Source: Clostridium akagii DSM 12554 (GTDB taxonomy: Bacteria > Bacillota > Clostridia > Clostridiales > Clostridiaceae). From it: a DNA stretch of 64,000 nt. The notes under the pieces were generated by a model. The model searched no databases. It was not told the origin of the DNA and saw nothing but the letters and a program-made list of their open reading frames with translations. This document shows positions 25,231-33,754 of this stretch, in pieces. Where the stretch lies: positions 97,703-161,702 of the forward strand of contig NZ_JMLK01000013.1 in assembly GCF_000686725.1 (NCBI RefSeq). The letters are read 5' to 3'. Every line of letters begins with the position of its first letter. Position 1 is the stretch's first letter. The translations under genes and the position numbers were made by a program.

Positions 25231-28200
25231 TTAATTACTAAATATCCCTTTAATATCATCTTCCGTCATCTTTAGTATAACGGATTCATCTATATTATCC
25301 ATTTTCATAACACTATTTATAATTTTTCTCTTTTTATCTTGAATTTCATATATTTTTTCTTCAATTGTACCTCTTGTTATAAGTTTTATTATCTCTACCG
25401 TTTTTTTCTGTCCAATCCTATGTGCTCTATCTGAAGCCTGTTGCTCAACAGCTGGATTCCACCAAGGATCATAGTGAATAACAATATCTGCTCCGGTCAA
25501 GTTAAGTCCAGTACCACCAGCTTTTAAAGATATAAGGAATATTTTTCCTTCACCTTCATTAAACTGTTTAACTAGTTCTCCTCGTTTCTCCATTTTTGTT
25601 TTCCCATCCAGATACATATAGTCAATTTTCTTTTTCTCAAGATGTTCGCTTATGTTTTTAAGTAAACTTGTAAATTGTGAGAATAAAAGGATTCTATGGT
25701 CCGTTCCTATATTTTCCTCAATTATACTATCAAGTGCCATAAGCTTGCCGTTTTCTCCTTCAAAATTTTCAATAAAAATAGAAGGATCACAACAAATTTG
25801 TCTTAGTCTTGTAATCACAGATAAAATAATCAACCTGCTTTTATCAAAACCTTTTTCTTTTATATTTTTATTTATTTCCATCTTTGCATTGGCTAGATAC
25901 GCAGCATATACTTTTTTCTGCTCATCACCCATTTCAACGATTATCTTATGTTCAATTTTAGGTGGAAGCTCCTTAACAACTTGACTTTTAAGTCGTCTTA
26001 ATATAAATGGTCTAACATGTTTATTAAGGTCATTTAAGGCTTTATTATCATTTGATTTTGCAATTGGCTGTTCATACTTTTTAACAAATTTCCCATGTGA
26101 CATAAGATATCCTGGCATAATAAAATCAAATATTGACCATAACTCCGTAAGTGAATTTTCAATGGGAGTTCCGGTAAGTGCAAAATATGACTTTGCCTTA
26201 ATAGCTTTAACAGACCTTGCGTTTATGGAACTTGGATTTTTTATCTGTTGAGCTTCATCTAAGATGCAATATTTAAAATTCACATCACTATAATCTTCTA
26301 TATCCCTTCTTATTAGTGGATATGAAGTTATAAGAAGATCATAACTTCTGTACCCTTTTATTAATTCTTCTCTTTCCTGCCTTGAACCATTTATTATTAA
26401 TACCTTTAAACTTGGATAAAACTTTTGGGTTTCTTCATACCAATTGTAAACTAAAGAAGTAGGTGCTATAACAATACTAGTGCCCTTCTCTTCGCTTGCC
26501 TCTGAAGCTAAAATACCTATAACCTGAAGTGTTTTACCAAGTCCCATTTCATCTGCAAGGATTCCCCCAAAGCCACATATGGACATAGCCTTAAGCCATT
26601 TAAATCCTATTCTTTGATATTTTCTCATGGTTTTTTCAAGAACCTTTGGTAATGCAAAATCTGCATTTTGCACATCTTTTATATTATTTACAAGGTCATT
26701 AAATTTCTTATTTCTTTTAAAATAATCCATATTAAAAAGCCTTATATTTTCTTCTATATAAAGGGAACTATATTTTGGTATAACTATATTGCCTTTTTCT
26801 AAATCGGAATCATTTATGTCTAGATACTCTAGCATATTACCTACAGCTTCTAAGTCTGGTGAATCAAGTGGTACAAATCCACCTTTTTTTAATCTATAAT
26901 ACTTTTTCTTCTGCTTTAAAGCTTCAAATATATTTTTTAATTCACTTTTATCTACGCCTTCAATTTCAAAATTAAACTCTAGTAAATCGCTATCATTCAA
27001 TCTAATTCCACCACTATAATATGAGGTGCCATATATTTTGAAATTTTTAAAAGAACTAGAATAATATATCTCACATATATCTTGTATTTCACCTATGCCA
27101 GTGTATAAAAAGTCCACTATATTTTCTTCATCATTATTGATGAAATCATCGCCGTATTTTTGGAATTTATATGTTCTAAATAAATTGGTTACATTTAGTT
27201 CTGTTTGTATGTCTCTTACTAAAACAGTGTCTTCTTTTCTTGTTTCTTCTTTTCTAAGTGGATTTATTTGAATGTCTCCATAACAAAATTTCACAGTGGC
27301 TATTACCATGTCATCAGCTTTATCCAAATATATCTTTGTATTTAAAGGTTCTTCATAAAATTTATCTTCTAAATTTTTATCTATAGTTAAATTGTCTGTA
27401 ATTTTTTTAAGACTAGGTATTATATAAGAAGCTATTGCCTCACTATCTTCTACCTCAAATTTTATAACACTTTCTTTTTCCCTTAGAAATGCATTATAAA
27501 ATGGTATAAACAGTCTTTTATTTTCTATCTCAATCCTATATATATCACCTTCATAAAACAAATATTCAGCATCTTCTGTAATAGGATAGGTTTTGCCGCC
27601 AATTTGACGTAATTGTATTTCATTTTTCTCTTGCATTAATTCAAATTTTAATGGCATTTTGCCTTGAAGGACCCCTATGTTTTTATAATTTTGTCCTTTA
27701 ATCCCAACATTTATCTTTCTATCTCCAATAATTTTAAGAAATCTTTTTACTTTAACATCTGTAAGATAAACCTTTTTACCATATAATAGTTTATCTGTGC
27801 TGACTGTATTAAATTTAAATCCAGAATTTCTTTCCTCATCTTCGTAAATTTCTTCAATTATATTCATAATTTCTTTATCTTCATTTTTAAAATAATGAAT
27901 CATTGGATTATACACAAACCCTTTTCCAAATTCGATTTGGCTACTCTTTCCAAGATAAGACATTATAAATTCTTTCATATTTTTAACTACATATAACTTT
28001 TCCTCACCTATTTTAAGTTCTAGGCTGGAACCTTTACTGGACCATGGGCTAATATCTAGCTTTATATCCATAATTAAAGGTTTTAACGGTTGTTCTTTTT
28101 TAATCATACCCTGCTTAACTTCATTTAAAAGTTTTTCTACTTTCATGGAATGGAAATTTATACTAGCTATATTTTCTTCATCTCTTATATATTTAAACAT

Positions 28201-28506
28201 GGATGCTGCAACGTGTGGACATATTCTTTCATTCAAATAATAGTTACGAAAGCCTCCACATTGACACTTTACACTGGTTACCCCTGTTTTGTCATTAAAC
28301 ACTATTTCGTTTAATAAACTTTGGTCTTCGTCTTCTACCAAGGAGTTTATTCTCGTCTCATTTAGTTTAAGTTCTTTATTATAATTTTTTGTAATATTTA
28401 TCCTCTTAACTTTTCCTTCTTTATAACTATTTTCAGCGACTCCATAGGTAATTTCATCCGCCCAGTATTTTATAGTTTCTTCTTTTATATCAAACACTAG
28501 CTTCAC
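25231..28506 (-). CDS. SNF2-family DEAD/DEAH-box helicase with SWIM zinc finger
   Basis: A 1091-residue protein. A SWIM-type zinc finger (CQCGGF ... CPHVAASMF, pattern CxC...CxH) lies near residues 80-105. A long bacterial SNF2-associated region follows. The helicase core starts near residue 640: motif I DEMGLGKTLQVIG, motif II DEAQ, motif III LTGTPIENS, motif V SLKAGGTGLNLTGAD and motif VI SDRAHRIGQKKTV. These proteins are presumed ATP-driven DNA translocases that remodel protein-DNA complexes. Bacterial targets are mostly undefined. It is monocistronic, with no neighbouring restriction or methylase genes, so a housekeeping copy is more likely than a defence one. Confidence 0.92.
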   Translation of the reverse strand: MKLVFDIKEETIKYWADEITYGVAENSYKEGKVKRINITKNYNKELKLNETRINSLVEDEDQSLLNEIVFNDKTGVTSVKCQCGGFRNYYLNERICPHVAASMFKYIRDEENIASINFHSMKVEKLLNEVKQGMIKKEQPLKPLIMDIKLDISPWSSKGSSLELKIGEEKLYVVKNMKEFIMSYLGKSSQIEFGKGFVYNPMIHYFKNEDKEIMNIIEEIYEDEERNSGFKFNTVSTDKLLYGKKVYLTDVKVKRFLKIIGDRKINVGIKGQNYKNIGVLQGKMPLKFELMQEKNEIQLRQIGGKTYPITEDAEYLFYEGDIYRIEIENKRLFIPFYNAFLREKESVIKFEVEDSEAIASYIIPSLKKITDNLTIDKNLEDKFYEEPLNTKIYLDKADDMVIATVKFCYGDIQINPLRKEETRKEDTVLVRDIQTELNVTNLFRTYKFQKYGDDFINNDEENIVDFLYTGIGEIQDICEIYYSSSFKNFKIYGTSYYSGGIRLNDSDLLEFNFEIEGVDKSELKNIFEALKQKKKYYRLKKGGFVPLDSPDLEAVGNMLEYLDINDSDLEKGNIVIPKYSSLYIEENIRLFNMDYFKRNKKFNDLVNNIKDVQNADFALPKVLEKTMRKYQRIGFKWLKAMSICGFGGILADEMGLGKTLQVIGILASEASEEKGTSIVIAPTSLVYNWYEETQKFYPSLKVLIINGSRQEREELIKGYRSYDLLITSYPLIRRDIEDYSDVNFKYCILDEAQQIKNPSSINARSVKAIKAKSYFALTGTPIENSLTELWSIFDFIMPGYLMSHGKFVKKYEQPIAKSNDNKALNDLNKHVRPFILRRLKSQVVKELPPKIEHKIIVEMGDEQKKVYAAYLANAKMEINKNIKEKGFDKSRLIILSVITRLRQICCDPSIFIENFEGENGKLMALDSIIEENIGTDHRILLFSQFTSLLKNISEHLEKKKIDYMYLDGKTKMEKRGELVKQFNEGEGKIFLISLKAGGTGLNLTGADIVIHYDPWWNPAVEQQASDRAHRIGQKKTVEIIKLITRGTIEEKIYEIQDKKRKIINSVMKMDNIDESVILKMTEDDIKGIFSN

Positions 28507-28714
28507 CCACCTCTATCTACATTTATTAAATTTCTGACAGGCTTCGCATTCCTTTTTACTTTATTCAATGAAAAGAAAACCATCACCTTATGCTTTTTAC
28601 CTATTCTATGATACCACAAAACCCATAGGTTTTTATACTATGTTAACGGTTTATTGATAATACTTTACTTATAATATATAATATAGTCATTAAAAATAAT
28701 AAGAGGTGTACTAA

Positions 28715-29812
28715 ATGAAAAAGAAATATGTAGCTATGTTTTTTCTTGCACTATTAATAATATTCTCCACCTCTGGTTGTCAAAGCAGTAGTAACAAATA
28801 TATCGCAACTGCAGATGCCCTATTTAATGCTAAAAAATATTCGGAGGCAATAGTATATTATGATAAGGCAATTAAAAGCTATGGTCATAATCCAGAAGCA
28901 TATACTGGTAAAGGTTATTCTTATTACATGATGAAAGACTATGATAATGCATTAACTAACTTTAATCATTCAATAAGTTTGGATTCCAAATATATTAAGG
29001 CTTATTTGTACAATTCTTACGCATTAAGCATGGAAAATAAATACGGAGATGCTATTACAACCTTAAACAAGGCACTTAAAATAGCACCAAACAATGCAGA
29101 TCTTCTCGATGAAAAAGGTTATGCTTCTATGCTTATTGCAAAATATGATGATGCTGCTACTTGTCTTGATAAGGCCATTAAATTAAATCCAAAACTTGCT
29201 GATGCTTATGCTAACCGAGGTATGTTATATGCTAGGCTCAATAATCTGGATGAAACAAATAAATATTATGCAATAGCATTTAAACTGTCACCTAACAATG
29301 GTGATTTTTATAATCAGTATAGTTTAGCTTTAAGACACCTTGGAAAAGATGATGATGCTATTAATGCCTTAAATAAAGCTATATCCATAAATCCAAAGAA
29401 CGCTGTTTATTATTTTGATAAGGGTACAATTTTAAAAGAGACTGGATCTTACAATGCTGCAATTAAAGAGTTTGATACTGCAATTAATCTTAATGCTAAA
29501 TATTCAAATCCAATTATAAGCAAAGGAAGTTGTCTTGCTTCGCTTGATGATTATAACAATGCCATAAAAGAATTTGATAAAGCAATAAAAATAGACCCAG
29601 GTAATAGTTATGCTTATAATGATAAAGGCTGTTCACTTTACAAGCTTAACAAACTTGATGATGCATTAAAAAATTTCAATGCATCCATACAACTTAATCC
29701 AACCTTCTATGAGGTATATGTCAATAAAAGTAATGTACTCACAGCCCAAGGAAAGATAAAAGAAACTACCGATTGTCTAAATCTTGCCCAAAAATACAGA
29801 AAAAATAACTAA
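28715..29812 (+). CDS. TPR-repeat lipoprotein
   Basis: A 365-residue protein with a signal sequence and lipobox STSGC at residues 18-22, so probably anchored to the outer face of the membrane. The rest is about ten 34-residue tetratricopeptide repeats from residue 30 to the end, with repeated A-x-x-x-Y-D-K-A-I-K and N-P-x-x-A-Y signatures. TPR arrays mediate protein-protein contacts. No enzymatic domain is present. AGAGGTG precedes the ATG. Its 3' end overlaps spmB by 4 bp in convergent orientation, and a perfect hairpin in the spmB coding sequence may end its transcript. Confidence 0.9.
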   Translation: MKKKYVAMFFLALLIIFSTSGCQSSSNKYIATADALFNAKKYSEAIVYYDKAIKSYGHNPEAYTGKGYSYYMMKDYDNALTNFNHSISLDSKYIKAYLYNSYALSMENKYGDAITTLNKALKIAPNNADLLDEKGYASMLIAKYDDAATCLDKAIKLNPKLADAYANRGMLYARLNNLDETNKYYAIAFKLSPNNGDFYNQYSLALRHLGKDDDAINALNKAISINPKNAVYYFDKGTILKETGSYNAAIKEFDTAINLNAKYSNPIISKGSCLASLDDYNNAIKEFDKAIKIDPGNSYAYNDKGCSLYKLNKLDDALKNFNASIQLNPTFYEVYVNKSNVLTAQGKIKETTDCLNLAQKYRKNN

Positions 29813-30327
29813 GATATAAACTTTGCAGATATAACAGCCATAATTATAGCTGTTATATCTGCAAATACTGCTGCAAAAATTGTGTGTCTAACTTTTTTTA
29901 TATTTGCAGCACCATAATATACAGTTATAGTATAAAATATTGTTTCTGTAGAACCCATCATTATAGACGCCACTAAACCTATATAACTATCTGCTCCATA
30001 AGTTTTTAAGGTTTCTGCAAATATCCCCATGGCCCCGCTACCTGATAATGGTTTTACCATGGCAAGTGGCACAAGTTCTGGTGGAAGCCCAATTAAACCT
30101 ACAACCGGTTTAGCAAGCTTTATTAAATAATCCATGGCCTTAGATTCCCTAAAAACACTAACTGCTACAAGCATAGCAAGTAAATATGGAAATATTTTTA
30201 TACATATTTTTATTCCATCCTTTGCACCTTCTACAAAGCATTCATATACTTTTACTCCTTTAACCATGCCATGTAGTATTACAGAGCCTATTATTATTGG
30301 AATTATTGACTTTATAACATAATTCAA
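29809..30327 (-). CDS. spmB: spore maturation protein B
   Basis: A 172-residue membrane protein of the nucleoside-recognition (GATE) family with about five hydrophobic spans and the SpmB-typical block LVPLAMVKPLSGSGAMGIF near residue 87, then MMGSTETIFYTITVYYG. In Bacillus and clostridia SpmA and SpmB are needed for normal core dehydration and heat resistance of spores. It lies 14 bp downstream of spmA and is certainly cotranscribed with it. Confidence 0.95.
   Translation of the reverse strand: MNYVIKSIIPIIIGSVILHGMVKGVKVYECFVEGAKDGIKICIKIFPYLLAMLVAVSVFRESKAMDYLIKLAKPVVGLIGLPPELVPLAMVKPLSGSGAMGIFAETLKTYGADSYIGLVASIMMGSTETIFYTITVYYGAANIKKVRHTIFAAVFADITAIIMAVISAKFIS
29822..29865. terminator. 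perfect hairpin inside the spmB 3' end, possible terminator of the TPR gene
   Basis: A 17-bp perfect stem (TTTGCAGATATAACAGC at 29822-29838, complement 29849-29865) with a 10-nt loop sits just past the TPR gene stop, within spmB codons. No T-tract follows on the plus strand, so termination would be weak or RNase-dependent. Confidence 0.45.
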
Positions 30328-30341
30328 TACTTAGCACCACC

Positions 30342-30916
30342 TTAAAAATATCGTTCTAAAATAGAGCAATATATCATGCCCATAATAGCCGCTACCCCCG
30401 TAGTTATTATGGCAGGTATTATAATTATTCCAGGATTATTTGAACCACAAGCTGCCCTTATGGATATAACTGAGGTTGGCACAAACTGTATACATGCAGC
30501 ATTTAACACTAAAAATCTAGCCATATCATTTGTTGCTGTGCCTTTATTTGTATTAACTTTTTCCATGGCATCCATGGTTTTTATTCCAAAAGGAGTGGCC
30601 GCATTTGATAAACCCATCATATTAGATGTTAAATTCATAATCATTGGTTCCATAACTGAAGGATTTTTTGAGCTCTCTTTAAAGAGAATTTTTAATAAGG
30701 GTTTTAAAAATTTAGATATTTTATATGTAAGACCACTTTTTTCAGCTATTTTCATTACTCCACACCAGAGACACATAAGTCCTAATAGTTGTATTATGAG
30801 CTCTACTGTTGAGCCTGTGGAATTAACAATAGCTTTGGACACAATTTCTCCCCTCCCAGTTATTATGCCAAAAACTATTCCTATAATTATAATAAAAAAC
30901 CAAATATAATTTATCA
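30342..30916 (-). CDS. spmA: spore maturation protein A
   Basis: A 191-residue membrane protein of the GATE family. It starts MINYIWFFIIIIGIVFGIIT and carries the SpmA blocks GLMCLWCGVMKIAEKSG and LGLSNAATPFGIKTM, the latter seen here as MGLSNAATPFG near residue 100. The ATG at 30916 has AGAGGTGAT at proper distance; an in-frame GTG ten bases upstream lies in that site. First gene of the spmAB operon, a sporulation gene pair expected under a forespore or mother-cell sigma factor, although no clear promoter was identified. Confidence 0.95.
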
Positions 30917-30984
30917 TAATAATCACCTCTCTTATTTATATAAACAAGCTGCGATTAAAATTACTAAAATAAAAAATACTGAAA

Positions 30985-31037
30985 AAATAAAGCAGCCACA
31001 TTATGAATTAATTATCCATAATGTGGCTGCTTTATTT
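30985..31037. terminator. strong hairpin between the L,D-transpeptidase gene and spmA
   Basis: A 21-bp perfect stem (30985-31005 with 31017-31037, core AGCAGCCACATTATG) is flanked by A- and T-rich ends. On the minus strand it terminates the L,D-transpeptidase transcript. Confidence 0.85.
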
Positions 31038-31071
31038 TTCTTCGCTACCTTTACTTATATCTTCTAACTTG

Positions 31072-31923
31072 TCACTGTATCCATATTCCCGAACCTATTG
31101 GTACATTATCATAAATATATTTTGCATTTTCTAGAGCAAGTCTTACACATCCATGGGATACTCCATTCCCTAATGTTCCATCTACCAAATTTCCATTTTT
31201 ATCGAATAAAACGCTATGAAATAAATAATTGCCTTGTATTTGTGTAAAATATTTACATACTATTCCGTTTGGAGTTGAAAACTGTGGACCCTTATTTCCT
31301 ACAAAAAAATTTCCAGTTATTGTTGGTGTACCCGATGTGCCTGATGAACACGAAAATTCATCTATTAACTTCCAATTTCGATTTGTACCATTAAAAATAT
31401 AAACTGTCTGCTGCGCTATACTAACCCTAATCAAATAATTAGTATAAGTTGGTAAATCTACCGCATTAACTATACTTTCATAATTCGCAGCATTTGTAAC
31501 ATCACTTTCACTTAATGCAGGCTCAGCATGCGGAATATACATAACATCCGCTGTAGGTTTCTCATTCAAATCCTTTAATGTATCTCCTTCTACTACTCCA
31601 CTGGTTGAAAGTCCATGCCTGTGTTGAAAATCCATTACAGCATAAATGGTTTCTTCCCCAAATTGTGAATCTGTTCCCACGTGATATCCAAAAGTATTAA
31701 TCTTTTTTTGAATATTCTTTACGTCGTCTCCCTTATCTCCTTCTTTAAGCACTGTTCTTGGTGCTGGCGCTGGAGTTTTTGGCTTAGACTGTTTCTTATT
31801 TGTACTAGCGATATAATATTTTTTGTTATTTTTTTGCGCTTTATCAGATGAATTTGCACAGGAAGAAAAACCCAAAATAAACACTAGACTCATAAGCAAG
31901 ATAACTACATTATGTCGTCTCAT
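31072..31923 (-). CDS. L,D-transpeptidase lipoprotein with peptidoglycan-binding domain
   Basis: A 283-residue protein with a signal sequence and lipobox GFSSC near residue 20, so an outer-surface lipoprotein. A PG_binding_1 domain (GDKGDDVKNIQKKINTFGY, FQHRHGLSTSG) spans about residues 62-115. A YkuD L,D-transpeptidase domain follows, ending in the catalytic HGCVRLALENAKYIYD. It should form 3-3 cross-links or edit peptidoglycan, perhaps during sporulation given the neighbouring spmAB. The ATG at 31923 is better spaced from GAAGGATGG than the one two codons earlier. Confidence 0.88.
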   Translation of the reverse strand: MRRHNVVILLMSLVFILGFSSCANSSDKAQKNNKKYYIASTNKKQSKPKTPAPAPRTVLKEGDKGDDVKNIQKKINTFGYHVGTDSQFGEETIYAVMDFQHRHGLSTSGVVEGDTLKDLNEKPTADVMYIPHAEPALSESDVTNAANYESIVNAVDLPTYTNYLIRVSIAQQTVYIFNGTNRNWKLIDEFSCSSGTSGTPTITGNFFVGNKGPQFSTPNGIVCKYFTQIQGNYLFHSVLFDKNGNLVDGTLGNGVSHGCVRLALENAKYIYDNVPIGSGIWIQ

Positions 31924-31929
31924 TAACAT

Positions 31930-32266
31930 CCCATCCTTCTATTACTTTATAACACTTTAATTATACTTCTAAATCTATATTATTTTACACTTTATATTAA
32001 ATAAATTTTAATTATATTAATGCAAAAAAAAAGAACACCAATGAGAAACGGATGTCCAATATAAAAGTTACGGATAAAAATCACAAATTATAATTTACAG
32101 TTCCCAATTTATATAGTACAAGCTATAAATCACAATGCATGGGTTGCATGTTACAGTCCCCTGTAATTGTTGAAAATATTTATATTTTGTCGATTAATGT
32201 AACAATCTCATTTATTTTATTTACTTTTCGTCATAATTCCCAAAAATATTTATTAAATATTTACCT
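31930..32266. other. non-coding stretch upstream of the L,D-transpeptidase gene
   Basis: AT-rich, no ORF. A small hairpin TTACAG-TCCC-CTGTAA is at 32149-32164, and TTTTGTCGATT near 32186 partly resembles a Spo0A box. Neither is convincing alone. Confidence 0.35.
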
Positions 32267-32518
32267 TTAAAGGTTCTGTGGTAATATAACCACGTCATAT
32301 CTCATGTTGGCATTCTCTATTAGTGGTTTTCCTTCTGTAATTTGTCTTACTTCTTCTAAACTCTTAGCCTTAAATACCATTGACCCGCCATTTTTGTTAT
32401 AAAAACCACCAGCAATTAAGTACTTATTTGCATTAATTTCACCATTTCTTATCTTTGTGCTCTTCAAGTTGTCCACGTTAGCATTATTGTAGCTAATCCT
32501 CACAAAAATATTATTCAT
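32267..32518 (-). CDS. small YciI-like protein under a probable SOS promoter
   Basis: An 83-residue protein. The pattern RNGEINANKYLIAGGFYNKNGGSMVF followed by AKSLEEVRQITEGKPLIEN (read as separate segments) and the terminal DVVILPQ is like the YciI/dimeric alpha-beta barrel fold, although the family's usual His-Asp pair is not clear. Function unknown. CTGGAGG-type ribosome binding site precedes the ATG. The promoter upstream is overlaid by two LexA-type boxes, implying induction by DNA damage. Confidence 0.6.
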   Translation of the reverse strand: MNNIFVRISYNNANVDNLKSTKIRNGEINANKYLIAGGFYNKNGGSMVFKAKSLEEVRQITEGKPLIENANMRYDVVILPQNL

Positions 32519-32573
32519 ACTATTTTCCTCCAGAGAAATTTATTTTAAATACCAATTAATATCAATAGTCGTT

Positions 32574-32615
32574 CGAACCTTTGTTCGTATTTTTATTGTA
32601 CAGAACATTTGTTCG
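32574..32615 (-). promoter_or_regulatory. two LexA-type (SOS) boxes on the YciI-like gene promoter
   Basis: CGAACCTTTGTTCG (32574-32587) and AGAACATTTGTTCG (32602-32615) match the Gram-positive LexA form CGAAC-N4-GTTCG closely. On the minus strand the second fills the spacer of a consensus promoter and the first covers the expected start point. LexA control is inference from sequence. Confidence 0.75.
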
Positions 32616-32623
32616 TGTGTCAA
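32595..32623 (-). promoter_or_regulatory. sigma-A type promoter of the YciI-like gene
   Basis: On the minus strand TTGACA (32618-32623) and TACAAT (32595-32600) are exactly 17 bp apart, with the start point expected near 32588, inside the first LexA-type box. Confidence 0.75.
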
Positions 32624-32724
32624 CATGTATTTTATGATTTTATAAAAATGTATGATATAATACAACTTGTACTAAATTTATATTTATGCTTAAATTATTG
32701 TATATAGAAATTTGGAGGAAAATC

Positions 32725-32964
32725 ATGATATTAACCGATATAATGAAATATATTGAAAGTGAATATAACATTATTAATAGCACCCCTTGTGAAGTTTGCG
32801 GTGGTGATTACGAAGCAGAACAATTGGAAATACTTTTAATAGATAACGTTCCTTTTGACGTTTGTGAGTGTTTATGTTCTGAGTGTGGTCACGAAAAAAC
32901 TTTTGAATTTTATGCACCATTTCTAAATGAAAAACCTTTAAAAAATAAAAAAAATTTGAATTGA
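32725..32964 (+). CDS. small zinc-ribbon-like protein
   Basis: A 79-residue protein with two cysteine pairs, CEVC near residue 21 and CLCSEC near residue 48, spaced like a treble-clef or zinc ribbon. No family recognised. GGAGGAAA at ideal distance fixes the ATG at 32725; the longer frame from 32686 has no ribosome binding site. First of three short genes on the plus strand, divergent from the SOS-type promoter. Confidence 0.7.
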   Translation: MILTDIMKYIESEYNIINSTPCEVCGGDYEAEQLEILLIDNVPFDVCECLCSECGHEKTFEFYAPFLNEKPLKNKKNLN

Positions 32965-32976
32965 AGGAGCTCGATT

Positions 32977-33162
32977 ATGGACAAGAAAAATATAGAATTA
33001 GCAACTAAGCAAATAGATGAGGCCTTAAATACTGTAAAATCTATGGAAAACGACCTAGATAAAAACCAACTGTCTGGGGAAAATATAAAAAAGCAATTCC
33101 TATTCTTATCAACTAAAGTAAGTGAACTAGAAAATATTTTAATTAATGAAGGAATTTTATAA
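32977..33162 (+). CDS. small helical protein, 61 aa, unknown
   Basis: A 61-residue charged protein with heptad-like spacing (IELATKQIDEALNTVKSMEN ... LSTKVSELENIL), probably two helices forming a hairpin or coiled coil. No family recognised. GAAGGAG precedes the ATG, 12 bp after the zinc-ribbon gene, so the three genes 32725-33689 form one unit. Confidence 0.6.
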   Translation: MDKKNIELATKQIDEALNTVKSMENDLDKNQLSGENIKKQFLFLSTKVSELENILINEGIL

Positions 33163-33182
33163 ATTATTGTAGGTGAATAATA

Positions 33183-33689
33183 ATGGATGAAAACAAAAGA
33201 GTGATAACAATAAACTCATATGAAGACTCTAGCAGTAGTGAACCTGACCTTCTTCCTAAACAAAAAAAATTCACAAAATTAAAATCTATATTATTATTTC
33301 TAATTATCATTATTATTCTCGGTGCTATAGTCTCAATATATGCTTATTTTACACCTACTAGTTTTGTGATTATAGATGCAAATGCTTCAATAAATTTAAA
33401 AGTTAACAGATGGAATAAAATAATTGATATTTCTTCCTTAGATGGGAATGGAAATAACATAATAACCACTTCAAAATTAAAATATAAAAATATAAATGAG
33501 GGTCTTGTTCTCATTTTAAGTACTGCTGAACAAAATAATTACATAAATGTATTAAGCCCTGATGAAAAAATGAAAAAGATATCAGTTTTTATTTCTGGCC
33601 ATAACATAAATACTTCTTATTTTTCAAGTATAGCCCTTGATAGAAAATTTGATTTAGATATTAACCAAAATGGTAGTAGTTCAAACTAG
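33183..33689 (+). CDS. single-pass membrane protein, unknown
   Basis: A 168-residue protein with a short acidic cytoplasmic N-terminus, one membrane span (SILLFLIIIIILGAIVSIYA, residues 35-54) and an extracellular domain of about 110 residues reading FVIIDANASINLKVNRWNKI at its start. The INLKVNRWNKI segment recalls the anti-sigma factor RsgI N-terminal-like domain, but this is a weak impression. GTGAATA is a poor ribosome binding site. Last of three cotranscribed small genes, followed by a strong convergent terminator. Confidence 0.6.
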   Translation: MDENKRVITINSYEDSSSSEPDLLPKQKKFTKLKSILLFLIIIIILGAIVSIYAYFTPTSFVIIDANASINLKVNRWNKIIDISSLDGNGNNIITTSKLKYKNINEGLVLILSTAEQNNYINVLSPDEKMKKISVFISGHNINTSYFSSIALDRKFDLDINQNGSSSN

Positions 33690-33712
33690 CCACCTTGAAA
33701 AAATACCCACAA

Positions 33713-33754
33713 AATAATTAAGATCTTCTGCTAAAGCAGAAGATCTTAATTATT
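33713..33754. terminator. bidirectional terminator between convergent genes
   Basis: A 19-bp perfect stem (33713-33731 with 33736-33754, core AAGATCTTCTGC) with a TAAA loop. It overlaps the stop codon of the deacetylase gene. Confidence 0.85.

Noticed and set aside
25231..28506. SNF2 helicase as a DISARM or other defence component
   Set aside because: No methylase, nuclease or partner genes adjacent; layout is that of the common stand-alone clostridial SNF2 protein.
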